Below are positions 1 to 11,570 of a DNA stretch of 64,000 nucleotides, piece by piece. Below the pieces are notes generated by a model, which worked only from the letters and a program-made list of their open reading frames with translations, ran no database searches and was not told the origin of the DNA. Every line of letters begins with the position of its first letter. Position 1 is the stretch's first letter. Source of the DNA: Gracilaria gracilis (taxonomy: Eukaryota > Rhodophyta > Florideophyceae > Gracilariales > Gracilariaceae); NCBI GenBank assembly GCA_030374805.1, contig JARGSG010000191.1:248001-312000 (forward strand). The letters run 5' to 3'. The translations under genes were made by a program, and so were the position numbers.

Positions 1-22
1 AGCCCTTCAGAAGAATGTCGAA

Positions 23-1003
23 ATGGGAGAGCGGTCAGGAAGACCGGCCATCTCTTCTCGCATGCGATTGGCGACAACATTGAGAATGTTGGCTGGTTCG
101 AGCTACCTGGATATTATGATTGGGTTTCAGATTGGCGCTTCTACAACGTACGCAATATTCCATGAGACGTGCGAGGTATTATCAAACAAACTGAAATTGT
201 CGGGCATACCGAAAACGGTGGGAGAACTCCAAGAGCTTGCGCTTGGCTTCAAGCACTCCCGAAAGAGTATGAGTCCTTTTTATGGGTGCATCGGTGCAAT
301 TGATGGCATCGCAATTCAAATCCAGAAGCCAAGATGTCGCTATGCAGCCGCTTATTACTGCCGTAAAGGGTACTACTCTCTGCCTGTACAAGCGCTGGTG
401 GATTCTTCGTATCGTTTTATCGATGTGTCGATCAGATGCGTGGGGTCAACACATGATTCCCTGGCACACGCTGTGTCTAAGTTGGGGAGACTACTGGAGG
501 ATCACGGACTGCCTCTAGAGTTTTGGATCGTGGGAGATGAGGCCTACGTCTGCACGGAGCACTTGATCACTCCAATCCCAATGTCTCAGGTGACCAGTTC
601 GGCGCAGGACGGGTTCAATTACTTTCTCTCGTCACTTCGCGTGCACGTAGAGCAAGCTTTCGGGATGCTAATGGCGAGATGGCGCATCCTGAACTACCTG
701 CAGTACAGTGTACCAGTGAGCTCCCGAATTATTGGCGTGTGTATGAAGCTTCACAACTTCTGCGTCGATATCAACGAGGGAGGGGAGAAGAGTATCTCAA
801 ATGATGAGATCTCTCAGCGCAACGAAGATGTCAAGGCCTGGTACGAGTGCTGCAAGGAGCAGCAATGGATTGAGGACCTCTCCGATTTATCTACAAGTGA
901 TAATTCAATCTCGTTAAAGAGAGAGTCATTGGTGGACATCATCAGGGAGAAAGGCTTAAGGAGACCTCGTGTGCTCGGTGCTCCCACCCAATCCTTTGAG
1001 TAG
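23..1003 (+). CDS. PIF/Harbinger-type DDE transposase (5' partial)
   Basis: DDE_4-family transposase as found in Harbinger/HARBI1-like elements; it would cut and join the ends of its own transposon. The catalytic triad is visible: Asp94 in GAIDGI, Asp172 in GDEAYV and Glu210 in RVHVEQAFG, in the family's order and context. The frame is open upstream of this ATG to the window edge, so the true start probably lies outside. The 3' end is a TAG followed five codons later by TGA. No disruption is seen in the 326 codons, so it may be intact. Element termini were not identified. The usual Myb-like partner of Harbinger elements is not evident next to it. Confidence 0.85.
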   Translation: MGERSGRPAISSRMRLATTLRMLAGSSYLDIMIGFQIGASTTYAIFHETCEVLSNKLKLSGIPKTVGELQELALGFKHSRKSMSPFYGCIGAIDGIAIQIQKPRCRYAAAYYCRKGYYSLPVQALVDSSYRFIDVSIRCVGSTHDSLAHAVSKLGRLLEDHGLPLEFWIVGDEAYVCTEHLITPIPMSQVTSSAQDGFNYFLSSLRVHVEQAFGMLMARWRILNYLQYSVPVSSRIIGVCMKLHNFCVDINEGGEKSISNDEISQRNEDVKAWYECCKEQQWIEDLSDLSTSDNSISLKRESLVDIIREKGLRRPRVLGAPTQSFE

Positions 1004-1351
1004 AGGTATTTACCGGTGTGAGGATGGCGCGAAAGGTAGAAATCAAAGCTGTGATGTCTCGCTTACGTCCGATTCTTATATGTCGTGAAAGAATATTTTC
1101 TACCGAAGACAGAGCCCATGATATACGATATCTTTAGCCCGACATTGGACATCTTCTTCTTCGATATGACTTTAAACATCGTGGAGCATTGTCTTGGGCG
1201 ACTTCGTGTCCATGCGAAGGTGAGAGACGAGTGGAATCTGGATTTGGGACACCCGCGTCTTGTCCTCTTCTGGTTTCACTGCACATAAGAAGAAGAGCAT
1301 GGTCAAAGACTGTACACTGAAGCAGACAAGCCATGACTCTAGCTAGGTGGT
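1004..1351. other. gene-free spacer
   Basis: Spacer between the transposase stop and the 3' end of the clathrin remnant. Only short unconvincing ORFs; no recognisable repeat or RNA gene. Confidence 0.5.
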
Positions 1352-4300
1352 TTACATCGCCTGTCCAGTGGCGTAGGCTGCTCTACCAGTTGGTGAAGCA
1401 TAAGTACTATAGGCATTCATGGGATTGAAAGCATTTGCGGTGTGTACAGAGGTCATGGGACCAACAACTGTCAGCGCGTTACTAGCACCCTGCTTCATAG
1501 CCGTGTTACCTCCATGCCAGCCTATGAGACCCACTCCGTTCCCTCCTCCCCCACCCAGAGCTGAGCCGTCAACAAGCCCACCGTCAGCTTGGTAGTACGA
1601 TAGTAAAGGCTGCTGTTGATAATCTTGTAAACCGTACAGCAAAACAGATTCGTCTACAAGATCTTCCTTTTCTTCGGTTCGCCTCATTTCTTCTACCTCG
1701 CGCTTTGTTTTTCGTTCCTCTTCTAGCCCGGTTAAACGAGATCCCGCTTCTGCCAAAGTTTGAATCATGAATGGCATAGCGAAATCCCGCATCTCTCCCA
1801 TCTACACGTATTCCATTGCCACATCGGGGGGGGGGAAGAAATTGTAGCATGCGTAAAGCAAAGCAGCAAAACATTCGCGTAGCTGGTTCTCGGCAAAGTA
1901 TTCGGCATATGTTTTGGCCAGCTCTTGATCCTCGGATTGGGCGATAGCATCAATCATGTCGTAGTAAAGCACATCCTTCTTCGCCAGTTCGATTGCTTGC
2001 TCATATCTACCGTTTCGAGACAACAAATATATGGAGATGCGCCTGAACTCAAGAACGTCGTTGTCCTGGAGTCTTTTGGCGAGCTTGATTTGATCGAAGT
2101 TCTTGAACTCCTTCACTGAGAGCTCCGCAGACTGACCGTGTCGCCCTTCGTGAGGTAAATCTCATTCAAGGCTTCGTTGACTTCAGGAACATCTGCTGAT
2201 TGAATCTTTTTAAGATACTTCACAGCAAACGGCAAGCAGCCCAATGGACCAAAATCTCGCGCTCGCGCTGTTTGAAGGATACCAACTGCTCGGGAGCCGT
2301 CTATTCGAGGAGCAAGAACGTTCAGGAGATCTTCCAAAAGCTCTGGTTGTTCACCTAGATAGAAGTCAATGGAACGGTACATGGTATTCAAAGTACCAAC
2401 TCGTGATACAACATCCAAGAACTCCCCAGCCATAAACGCAGTTGGCGAATGGTCCATCATGATCTCCGCCGCATTATCGAATTCATTATACTAAATGTGT
2501 AGGAAGACAACCGAATCCGATAGAAGTGCTCTTGTACAGGCTCTTATTACCTTCGGAATTGTAAATGGGTCATGCCATAGTCGGCAGAAGTTCAGAACTG
2601 ATTCTTCTCTGTGCTTCGTCTTCAGAACCGCTGTCTCCGTAAACATTGCGTTGTGAGCCCTGGGGAGGTTCAAAGCAACGTCGAGGACATCCAGAATCTC
2701 CCCAAAGTGCCCTCTTTCCTCGTAATATTCGATACATTCTTGCATTTCTTCGGTCTCCACAAGCAACCGCATGGCACAAGGCGCTGCCAATCGGAATTCA
2801 AGACCGTCAACACATCCAAAGCACACGATGCGCCAGGTCGGAATCTTGTTCGCCTTCTTTGCAGCATACACAGCTTTCTTGTATCCTTTGAGCATGATGT
2901 GGCTGTGTGCAAGCTTTGACCATTCAGGAACAGCACGGAACATCATCTTTGCTGCTTGGTATAGCTCAAGATCGAAGCACCTGTCACCCACTTCTTCGAG
3001 GTTTGCCTTGTGCCCAGTCGTAATGATGAATTCTTCGACATCAGTCAATTCATTTAGACGACACAACGAATAAACCAGTTCAGTGTCAATTGATCGAAGA
3101 GCAGATTCCGGTTGGCGAATCTTCTTTCTCGCAACTCGCATGAACTTCGAGATCATCTTGAAGTCATCATTCGACTCCGCTGAATATCTAAAGGCTTCGA
3201 CAACGATCGCATATTGAGAAACATCCTTTGCTCGCATTAGTGAGCGAACACCATCAGCAACGAATCCATTTTCAACTTCAGCGATGCCCAAGCGGAGCCA
3301 CACATCTGGGCGATTCAAACGTATAGCGAACTCATGCGCACGATCGAAATCCTTGATATGCTCCAGGAGAACGTCCAATGCGTCGTCATACTTCTCGAAC
3401 TTGTAGTATATTGTGTACGCCTCCTCGAATAAACCGGCGTCAATACACGAGGGTGCAACGTCTACGCCGTCATAGTTGTCCAGTCTTCTCACGTACTCCA
3501 TCACCCTTTCTGGGGCCGCTCCAATTGCGGTTAGAATCAGGAGCTTCTGAAGGTTGCTGTTGCGAGAAAATGCAGTGTTGCTTGTTTGGACAACGATCTT
3601 CTCCAACAGCTCCATCAGAACTTCAGGCATTCCTGCTGTCAGGAATGCCTTAATAGCTGCCGAAACCTTGTCCGGTCTCTTACATTCAGGCATTGCATTT
3701 GAAATGACCTGATCAATCACAAGTCGGCGGAACGGATTAGCCTCGTCAAATATCTTTTCCCACAGTTCGTTGTCCGCCCGGTCAACTGCATAAATGGCTT
3801 GCTCGCGGAAGAGAGAGTTGTCATTAGTCACCTCTAACACTTCATCGTCACACTGCCCTCTGCGATATGCAATGAAGGCCAAGAAAGGATCGCGTCTGGT
3901 ACAAAACCGCCCAACCTCGCGAGAGTCGTAGTAAGCATTCGTTTCCAAAAATTGTTGTGCGTTTCGGTTAGTATCTATGTACTCTTTCGCCAACCCAGTA
4001 TGCACGGATGCTTCGGTAGATCCATCGGCAAGCCGACTTTCCAAAAACTCGAGCAGAATGTTGATCTTTCCGCGAGATTCAACTGATTCAACAAGATCAT
4101 CGACGGGAACCATGTTCTTAACAGACATGATCATCTTCTTCACATCCGCTTCTCTCATTCCCCGATTGTCCAACAAGGCTCCCACGACAGCTGGGCATTG
4201 CAATGGATTTATACGTTGCACGTAACCCTGGATGAACTTGACCTGCTTGTGCTTCACGAAGTAGTCAACCATCTCGTCAACAAATCCAAACCTGTCACAA

Positions 4301-6608
4301 ATATTTATCAAAGGTCGCGGGTCTCTTGGTCGAGCGTGCTTCAGAAATGACTTGATCCCATCCGGGTCGTAATGGTTTGACTCTCGTGTCACCCGGTGAG
4401 CATCGTCATATTGATGGAGCTCAACCGCTACTGTGATGAAGCGATTGTGGACTTCAGGAACATCCGTGTATGCTACAATTGCGCCAACGTAGTAATACAA
4501 TGCATCAGGCACTTTGGGTACCGACTCGAACACAGGAATTACCTTGAGCGGACCACCCATTGAATCCGTATACTTTGCTGCAACTTTACCACATAGTCGA
4601 ATATTTGCTCTGGGATTCGTGACTATCAACTCTTTCAAAACTTCCAGTTGGTCATCGGGGTGGATGGTTCCAAAGTAGTTCAGAATGAAATCGGGATTGA
4701 AAACGTGTGTGTTGGTAATGACGCGCTTTACGTCAGAAAGGTCTGAATAGTGCTCTAATGCATGCTGAAACAATCCTGATCGCTCGCACAACATTGCAAT
4801 AGAAAACGAATCGAACTGATGCCAAATATCCTGAGATAGAATGCCATCTGCCACCCCTGGAGCGTTCACCAGGCACGCCTTCAAAATCTTTGTCTGGATT
4901 GGGCCTTCTGCAGGGTCCTCATCGGTTAAATGATCCATGGCATGAGAAGTAGCTTCATTGAGCATGCCCTTTGCCATGAACATGTCAACCATTTTGTTAA
5001 TCTCTTCAATGGATTCTTTCTTCTTCTTGGGATCAATGAGTACGAGTGCATTGCTTGTGTTGTTTGCAATATCCAACGCCGTCTGAGGATTGCAATTCGC
5101 AGCCATCTCTACAGGATCTCGATGTGTGACTTCCATACCAACCTTCTTCGCGTACAAAGCAATCTTCGATGTGTGGCCAGTTTGAATCATACACTCCATG
5201 ACCTTCTCGTGAGTATTTGCTTTGATATACACAGCTAACGCAAGAGTGGGGTTATTCGGTCTGATGACATCTCCAACAGCCTCTGTGAATTCGAGCTTGT
5301 CCTCCTTAATCTACTTTTCTAACATCTCAGTCTTCTTGTTGCCCATTAGCTGTCTTGCGAACTCAGCGCTTTCTTCATTGTTTAGTTTCCCTCGCCCAAG
5401 ACAAGTTTGGAAGTAGATAAGCACTGGAGGCGCTGGACCATCTGCTGGTAAACTACGAAAGCGTTCAATGGTACCAACTGTTCTCAGAAAACCAAGAGGT
5501 GAGTCTGTAGCGAGCATTGCGGCCTTCTTGTAATCGCCCTCCTCCAACGCGTCTTCGAAACTGTCAGCAAAGCCACTCTCCGCACCGGCAAATCTGTTCC
5601 GCGATGCGAGACCTACTGCCAGCTCTTCATCGCCGAGCTTCTTGCGTACGTAGGGTATAATGGCATCTGGGTTTACTGATACGAAAAGGACGTCACCTTG
5701 TCTGTTGATACCCATGAGACCGCCGCTGGCTGTGTGTGGAGCTGTCGCGAATAGAGTAGTCTCAGAGATTCGGTTCATGTATATGCACTTGGCTGTCTCC
5801 AAGTCGTAGAGATGTATGTAACCCATTTTGGTGATGAGATAGACAATTGTAGGATACTTGGACGACACGTGAAGCGCGATTGGAAAATCAGAAGCGAATT
5901 CAGGGGGGTAGTAGATCTCCGTGGAGATCTTTCCGAAGCGGGAGCCTCCCACTTCAATGATACGCAGCAGCGACTCGGTTTTGCCCGTCTCTTCGTTTTC
6001 GGCACGCGATGCAAACAGGAATAGATTGGCATTGTAGCCGTCAAGGTCAGTTTGGCAAAGTTTGCAGCGTGCGCAGAAAGGATTTGTGACATGTTCTTTG
6101 CACACGAGTATAGCTGTACATGCCCAGCAATGCCATTCTGTTGTGCGGAAAGCGCGGTGACGGCGAGCCATTTCTGTGACGCATCGGCCGCATAGCCGAT
6201 GATCTGGGAGTTGAGCAGAGCCTCATGACGCTCAAATACGGGGTGAAGCTCTTCTGAGAGCTGCCAATGAAAGGCAGCTGTGAGGGTGACGATGGAAAGC
6301 ACGTCATCCTCGATCCAGTACCAGAACGCAATTGCATCGGGTAAAACGGCCTCATACAACTTCTTCTTGGACGCAAGGTGAATCACAGAGACATTGACGC
6401 CAACTCGCACAGCAAGCCAGTTCTTCTGGGGGTGAAGCAAGGCAGCATCTGCCGAAAACGGGCGTCGGGTAGGCGCAGTAGGGCTGGCAGTATGCAAGAT
6501 AACCAGCGAGGGCTGTTTGCCAGGCGGCTGACCCCGAATGGTGACGGCACGGTCAGAGGAGAGGGTGGTGGTGGCAAAGGTGAGACTAGTAGGCGCCACG
6601 CCCAGCTA
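1352..6608 (-). pseudogene. CHC: clathrin heavy chain, disrupted by stops and frameshifts
   Basis: Nearly full-length clathrin heavy chain (coat triskelion leg, vesicle traffic) read right to left. The N-terminal beta-propeller lies at about 6608-5500, the linker near 5300, and the repeated leg region is open for 913 codons (5232-2491). The C-terminal Gly/Gln-rich tail ends at 1352. Four in-frame TAG codons interrupt it at 6606-6608, 5311-5313, 2491-2493 and 1802-1804. Those at 5311 and 1802 replace a tryptophan conserved in the family, and that at 2491 replaces a lysine. Two frame changes (near 6040 and 2115) each look like a missing base. No GT-AG intron removes them, because the residues on either side are collinear with the family. 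A C10 tract near 1830 adds one proline. No credible ATG precedes the propeller. Read as a recent pseudogene; sequencing error is the alternative. Confidence 0.88.
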
Positions 6609-6937
6609 CAGCAGCGAGAAGTCGGGCCGCCATGTCGCGCAGCTGACGGCGCGATAGCGACGGGGGAACGCGGGAGCGCCTGTGCGGGCGCCATGGCCAT
6701 CTGCGGCTGGTACTACGCTGTACTTGCGCTCCACCTTTCGAGAAGTGCGACGTGTTCGAGGAGTACAGCGGGTGTACTTGTGAGCATGGTCATATTCTTG
6801 TTGAATGGCGATTGGCCAATTTTAATTTATTAGGCGTCTCGCACGTGCGTGCGCGTACAGCGTGCAGAATTGTACCTTCAACGCCGCCGCCGACGTTTAG
6901 GCGCATTGGGCGTTGCCACCTCCGTCGCTTCTGCATC
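6609..6937. promoter_or_regulatory. shared divergent promoter region
   Basis: Spacer of about 330 bp between the 5' ends of the minus-strand clathrin remnant and the plus-strand UTP10 remnant. It presumably once held both promoters. No clear TATA element is recognised. Confidence 0.35.
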
Positions 6938-8639
6938 ATGTCTGCGGCCGCTTCTCTCGCCGCGCTGCGGCATTCCGTCAAGCACCCTTCACAGAAACCT
7001 GCGTCCGTAGCTCATTCCGGGCTTGCCGCCTCTGCCCGGAATGCACTCACTTTGCTGCAGCGCGGGGGGACAAGCAGCTCGGTCGGCTCTTGCGTCCGTG
7101 GCTGCTGCTCTCACCAGATGCCGACCGCCTCACCCTCATGCCGGAGACCTAGGAGCGATTGCAGGCCACAGCTGTCGAGCTGATACGTCGACTCGCACCG
7201 GTTTTCCCGCTGCGTTCGACGCAAGTCTGTGTTAGAGTGGTTGCTTGTCGGCTTGTCGTTGGCTACGCATGGGTCTGACAATGAGTAAGACCAGCTCATT
7301 ATCTCTGCGCTTTTTTTTTTGTGAGCAGCAACTTTTTGTGCGTTTGCTCAAACGTATGGCTCCTTTGCGACCGAAGTGGGAATTCTTGTGGCCGGTTGTC
7401 AAGCAAGCCAAACCATCACCACTGGGCTTTATGGTTAACAACTTTCCACAGCACTTGTTTCCGTTGCTCAATCAATCTGCAACCCGCTGTGCTTCGATGC
7501 ATCTGCCTGTGTCTTCAATCTCCTCCTTTCTTTCCAACACGCTTACCCGCCGCGTTATTGTTCAATCTGAAGCCCCAATTTTGACTCGGGCTTGCATCGA
7601 TGCATTGCAAAACTTCACATCCAAAGAGTTTTCGAACCGTGCCAAGTACGAGCCAGTCAACCTAATAGCTGCTATGCTCAGTGCCGTATGCATTGCCATG
7701 ACTGCTAAACTTGTTGACTATGCCGTGCTGCAAGCTGCTTCTCATGCATGTGCTTGTGTTTTACTGAAATGCAACGAGCCAGACCTCAAGCGCTCCGCGT
7801 TTTCTTGTCTCGTGTTCACATCCTCTGCACTGCCCGCCTTTGTCCCCGCCAAAGTGGCACGCAGCTTATTGCGCTCTTCCGTTCTTCTCCCCGAACTGAA
7901 ACGCTTAAACCGCTCAGATGCGTCATCTGTCTTTGGCGCACTTGTTTTGACTTCCATTGGTCACAAGCCAAAGTCCATTCGATGGCCTTTGCTAAAGGAA
8001 GCATTTTCAGTATCTTCTCTGCTTACAAAAGACGTCGTACGGCTATGTTTGGTTGACCTTCTAGACAAGCTGTCACCGGAAGTTGAACCCCAGAAGCTTG
8101 TACGCGAGGATGCTGTTGATGGACTGGGGTCATTGATTGCGCCACTGGCGAGAGGCCGCTTTGCAGAAGCTGTGGATCTTGCGTTGAGGGAGCATTTCAA
8201 TCGAAGGAACAAAAAAGGACGGATTGAACGGTATGGCATTGTCGATGAGGCGCTGACCAAAGGGCTGCTTGGTACGCAGTTTGGCTCGGTGAACACCACT
8301 GAAGACTTGACTTCAATATCTCTTTCAGCGGCACTTGATCATCCTGAGCCATCTCTGAGGCGTGTTACGCTTCAGCATTTTGCTGAAAGAAAGAATTTCA
8401 TGGCACATGCTGAAGCTGATGCCTTGAAGGCTATCAGCACAAAGCTCACCACAATGATAAGATTGGAAGAAGACCTTGAAATTGTGGTCTCCGCGTGTGA
8501 CTGTTTCCTGAAGGTGGCTCGTCATCAAGATATTCAAGCTGTGCTAGTACTCGTATTTACACGATATATTGGCGAGCATGAACGGATAGGAAAGAAGGTG
8601 CTGAAGAGTAAGAAGACAAAGAATAAGTGTACTCGGTGA
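6938..8639 (+). pseudogene. UTP10: UTP10/HEATR1-like N-terminal fragment
   Basis: N-terminal part of the HEAT-repeat U3 processome protein UTP10 (HEATR1), needed for 18S rRNA maturation in the nucleolus. After residues reading LIRRLAP and a region matching the family around FVRLL and FLWPVVKQ, the frame runs open from 7329 to the TGA at 8637. It includes a family-like block beginning ALDHPEPSLRR. The ATG at 6938 starts a plausible N-terminus, but the frame changes at a G6 tract (7064-7069) and a TAG interrupts at 7150-7152. Joining to the downstream frame needs a small intron ending at 7328 (T-rich, gtgagcag). The donor is either 7273 (weak, in frame) or 7285 (GTAAGA, but after two stops). 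The fragment covers about 550 of roughly 2000 residues, so the 3' gene is missing. Confidence 0.72.
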
Positions 8640-8884
8640 GCCGTATCAAAGCAAATTACCGGCGTCGCAGTTGAGCGGATAATCTGTTTCGGGGCACGAA
8701 AGCAAAACGTTTATATCTCTACATTATAGAAGTTACTATCTACGGAAGGTGATCGTTCCCACCACCACCCGGTGCATTTCTTGAAAGCATTTCAAGCACC
8801 ACGATCACATATGATGGTACGCCTAGACAGATAAACACAGAAAACGTAAAACCGGAAAGGTTAGCTTCATATTCTTAGACTCCT

Positions 8885-10528
8885 TCAGCTCTCCTTACCT
8901 TCAGCTCCTGATTCCATGAATCTCCTAAAGGCCTGCTTCTTTCGTTCCAAGAGAAGCTCACCCATGCGCTGGACCTCCTCGTCATTACTTTCTCTCGCTT
9001 TCTTGCACTTCTCTACGCTGTCCAACACATCGTCAAACAGTTGCTTCTCCCTTTCAGATCTGGACAGCTTTCTGAACTCCGTGTCGCTCTGTGCCCTCTG
9101 CAAATCAACTGAGGCCTGCATTATGCTTTCCACCCGGTCAAACTTCTTCGATATGTCATCAGCTAAACTTTGATGCAGGTCGGAGCTCTTCCGCTTCCGC
9201 GTTTTCGACTTTCTAACTTCCACCACGTCCTCCCCGTCATTATAGCTGCTATCCGCCCGCCCGTCTCCATCGACCTCGATAAGCTTCGCAGATGCTTGAA
9301 CAAGGTCTGTTTCTGGGTTCATCGTTCCGAGCCTGTAGACCACAAATAACACCAGTGTCCGTTTAGATTCCATAGTATATCCACCTTGATCTCTCTTGTA
9401 CGCCACAAATTCAATAATTCTTCCTGGGTCGTTCTGCCCTGAAGCAGACCACTTGTTCAACACTTTAGTAAATAACGTCCTCGCTTGCGTATAATGGGTT
9501 TTCAGCGCTGCGGCTTCTCTACGTGTGGAGGGTCTCTCATCTGAATTAACGCTCTCGAGATAAGCGCTGAAGTCCTGCTTCGAACTTACTCCCTCATCGT
9601 TAAAACGATCTTCGATGATCTTCCAAAACGATTCTCTTGTCACGTTGGCGTCCAACTCATTCCTCTTCAATTCCGACCCACTAGCCCTATGAAGGGCATA
9701 ACGACAACGTTGGTCGTCCCTTATCAACACAGCCAGGCGAGCAAATTCGTTTATCGTAAAAAGCTGCTGCTTCGCGTTAATATCTTTCTCTTCGAGATTC
9801 TTCTGCTTCTCCTGTCGTAACGAACGTAAGAGAGAACGAGCCACAGTTTTTCTTTCGTCAACATATATGTGCTTGATTATAGTAACCAAATTCGGGCAAA
9901 CTTCCCAGGTATACAAGTTCTCGATAGCTGTTTTCTCCCAATCATCATAGCCTTTCAATCCCTCGTTCCCAGATATCAATTCAGACAATGCTTTACCCTT
10001 AGCATTCTGTAGAAATATGTGAGCTAAGATGCGAGCAATTAGCTCCAATTTGGTGCGCTCTTTCATTCGAAGTTTCCATGGTCGGTTAACATCGTGCAGT
10101 TGCTTCACCGTCCTCCTGAAGAGAAAAGAATGGAGACGAGTTACTTTGTCAGCTTCATTAAACTGGATACCACGAAAAATGTCGAGGTCCAACGGACTGC
10201 AAAAGTCTTCTGTTCTCTCTGGTTGTTCTACATTTGGAGCTGAATGCTGGAAAGACGATGTTGGACTCCGGGTAGCTAGAGTTGTGTGTGGACGGGCCTG
10301 CTTTCGTGGGCTTCTACGGACGGTCGCAGACATAAATTTGTTCGATTGTACTGCGGAGACTGTTGAAGTTGGGATCGCACATTGATTTCGAGGTCTGTCT
10401 GGTAGAGCGGGGGGGAATACGCGTGCGGTGTTTGAAGTGTGGCAGATGGTTTTGTTATGGCGTGCGAGGCGGCTTTCCCCAATCACGGCTGGCAAAGGCG
10501 GACAGGAAGATTGTTCTGGGGACGGCAT
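8885..10528 (-). CDS. unknown basic protein with C-terminal coiled coil
   Basis: Open frame of 547 codons from the ATG at 10528 to a TGA at 8885; the frame is open 51 codons further upstream without need. Not recognised. The N-terminal 100 residues are Ser/Pro/Arg-rich and probably disordered. The middle is helical and charged, with a segment containing FWKIIEDRFND that resembles the Trp-spaced helices of Myb/SANT-like or trihelix DNA-binding domains. Then come a basic cluster (KSKTRKRK, likely nuclear localisation) and a long Glu/Lys/Arg-rich coiled coil. It could be a nuclear DNA-binding protein or derive from a transposon; I cannot decide. Intact in sequence, unlike the remnants upstream. 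Confidence 0.6.
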   Translation of the reverse strand: MPSPEQSSCPPLPAVIGESRLARHNKTICHTSNTARVFPPALPDRPRNQCAIPTSTVSAVQSNKFMSATVRRSPRKQARPHTTLATRSPTSSFQHSAPNVEQPERTEDFCSPLDLDIFRGIQFNEADKVTRLHSFLFRRTVKQLHDVNRPWKLRMKERTKLELIARILAHIFLQNAKGKALSELISGNEGLKGYDDWEKTAIENLYTWEVCPNLVTIIKHIYVDERKTVARSLLRSLRQEKQKNLEEKDINAKQQLFTINEFARLAVLIRDDQRCRYALHRASGSELKRNELDANVTRESFWKIIEDRFNDEGVSSKQDFSAYLESVNSDERPSTRREAAALKTHYTQARTLFTKVLNKWSASGQNDPGRIIEFVAYKRDQGGYTMESKRTLVLFVVYRLGTMNPETDLVQASAKLIEVDGDGRADSSYNDGEDVVEVRKSKTRKRKSSDLHQSLADDISKKFDRVESIMQASVDLQRAQSDTEFRKLSRSEREKQLFDDVLDSVEKCKKARESNDEEVQRMGELLLERKKQAFRRFMESGAEGKES

Positions 10529-11570
10529 GATGGCCACGATTACTAGTAAGAGGTGGGGTGGAGCGCAGTTTGGAGTGGAGCGCGGTTGGAGCGGAGCGCA
10601 GGGGAACGCAGAGCTCGACTTTGTGGCGCACCAAAATACAGTATTATATAATCCGCCAAGTGCTTCCGAAAGCTCTTGCACTGTTGTGCAACAGATTATG
10701 TGCGCTGTTCTTCCCGGGTGGTCCCGTGAAAGCCAGAGGGTCTTTCACACTTTGAAGAGAGCGACTGCCATTACAGAATGGAGTTTGAACGGGGCATTTA
10801 AGAAAAGAAAGTGAAGACTTTCACCAAACTAGGCAGAAAGTGAAACATTTCACACCAGCCAATGACATTCAAGGAAAGGCCATCAACCGGCCATCAACCG
10901 CCCGTCAACCTCTTGTTAAGAACGGCCCTGACTGTAGCGTGCAGATTTTCAGAATTGGGAAGAGAAGCTGCCCAAGATGGGGCCCAAATGTCGATGCTTA
11001 TGAAACGACACATTAAAAATGTTGCGACACTGTTGATAGAGGTCAGTTAGATAACTGAAGTTACATCATTTGCTGTCACTGGGTGTAGTTGGAACAGCGC
11101 ATACAGGTGTTATCCTTGTCATCTCGTTCCTTGCATGTTGACGGTTGACCGCCATTGTCGCTGTCTCGTTAAATCAAAATTTGCAGTGACGTCGACAAAC
11201 GCACCAAGGCTACGAAGGTATCTAGATAGCCTTATATCGCCTTCAGATGATCGCTTTTGATTGTGCGTAAATCGTCTGAGAAACACAAGTGTTTCATATG
11301 AACAAAACCACCAAACTTCTCTCTACCCACCGTCTTCTGGGAGTTGACAACAAGCTATTTTTCAAACATGGAATTCTTTGTCGAGAAAGTTCGTCAGGTG
11401 GCAGATGACGCGAATCTGCCTAATGCATCTGTACGTCGTTCAAACGTTCACACTTTTCATTTTGAGAGAAAGGTGCTGTTCTCTGACATTCACTGCTGTG
11501 ATAGAAGCAACGAATCTCTAGCTTTCTCGATTCTCTCACACCTCAATCCACTCGCCAACGCATAGAAACC
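10529..11570. other. gene-free spacer before UBA5
   Basis: Contains a short purine-rich stretch with repeated gagcg words (10556-10605) and the presumed UBA5 promoter/leader. A possible 5' donor (GTACGT near 11431) would allow a leader intron, but no in-frame upstream exon is supported. Confidence 0.4.

Noticed and set aside
1802-6608. In-frame stops of the clathrin gene as tiny introns
   Set aside because: The residues flanking each stop align with the family without extra length, so no sequence is left to be spliced out.
11344-11565. Short frame before UBA5 as a first exon
   Set aside because: A GTACGT donor exists, but joining to the UBA5 start does not keep the frame with the visible acceptors; the 11571 ATG matches the family start.
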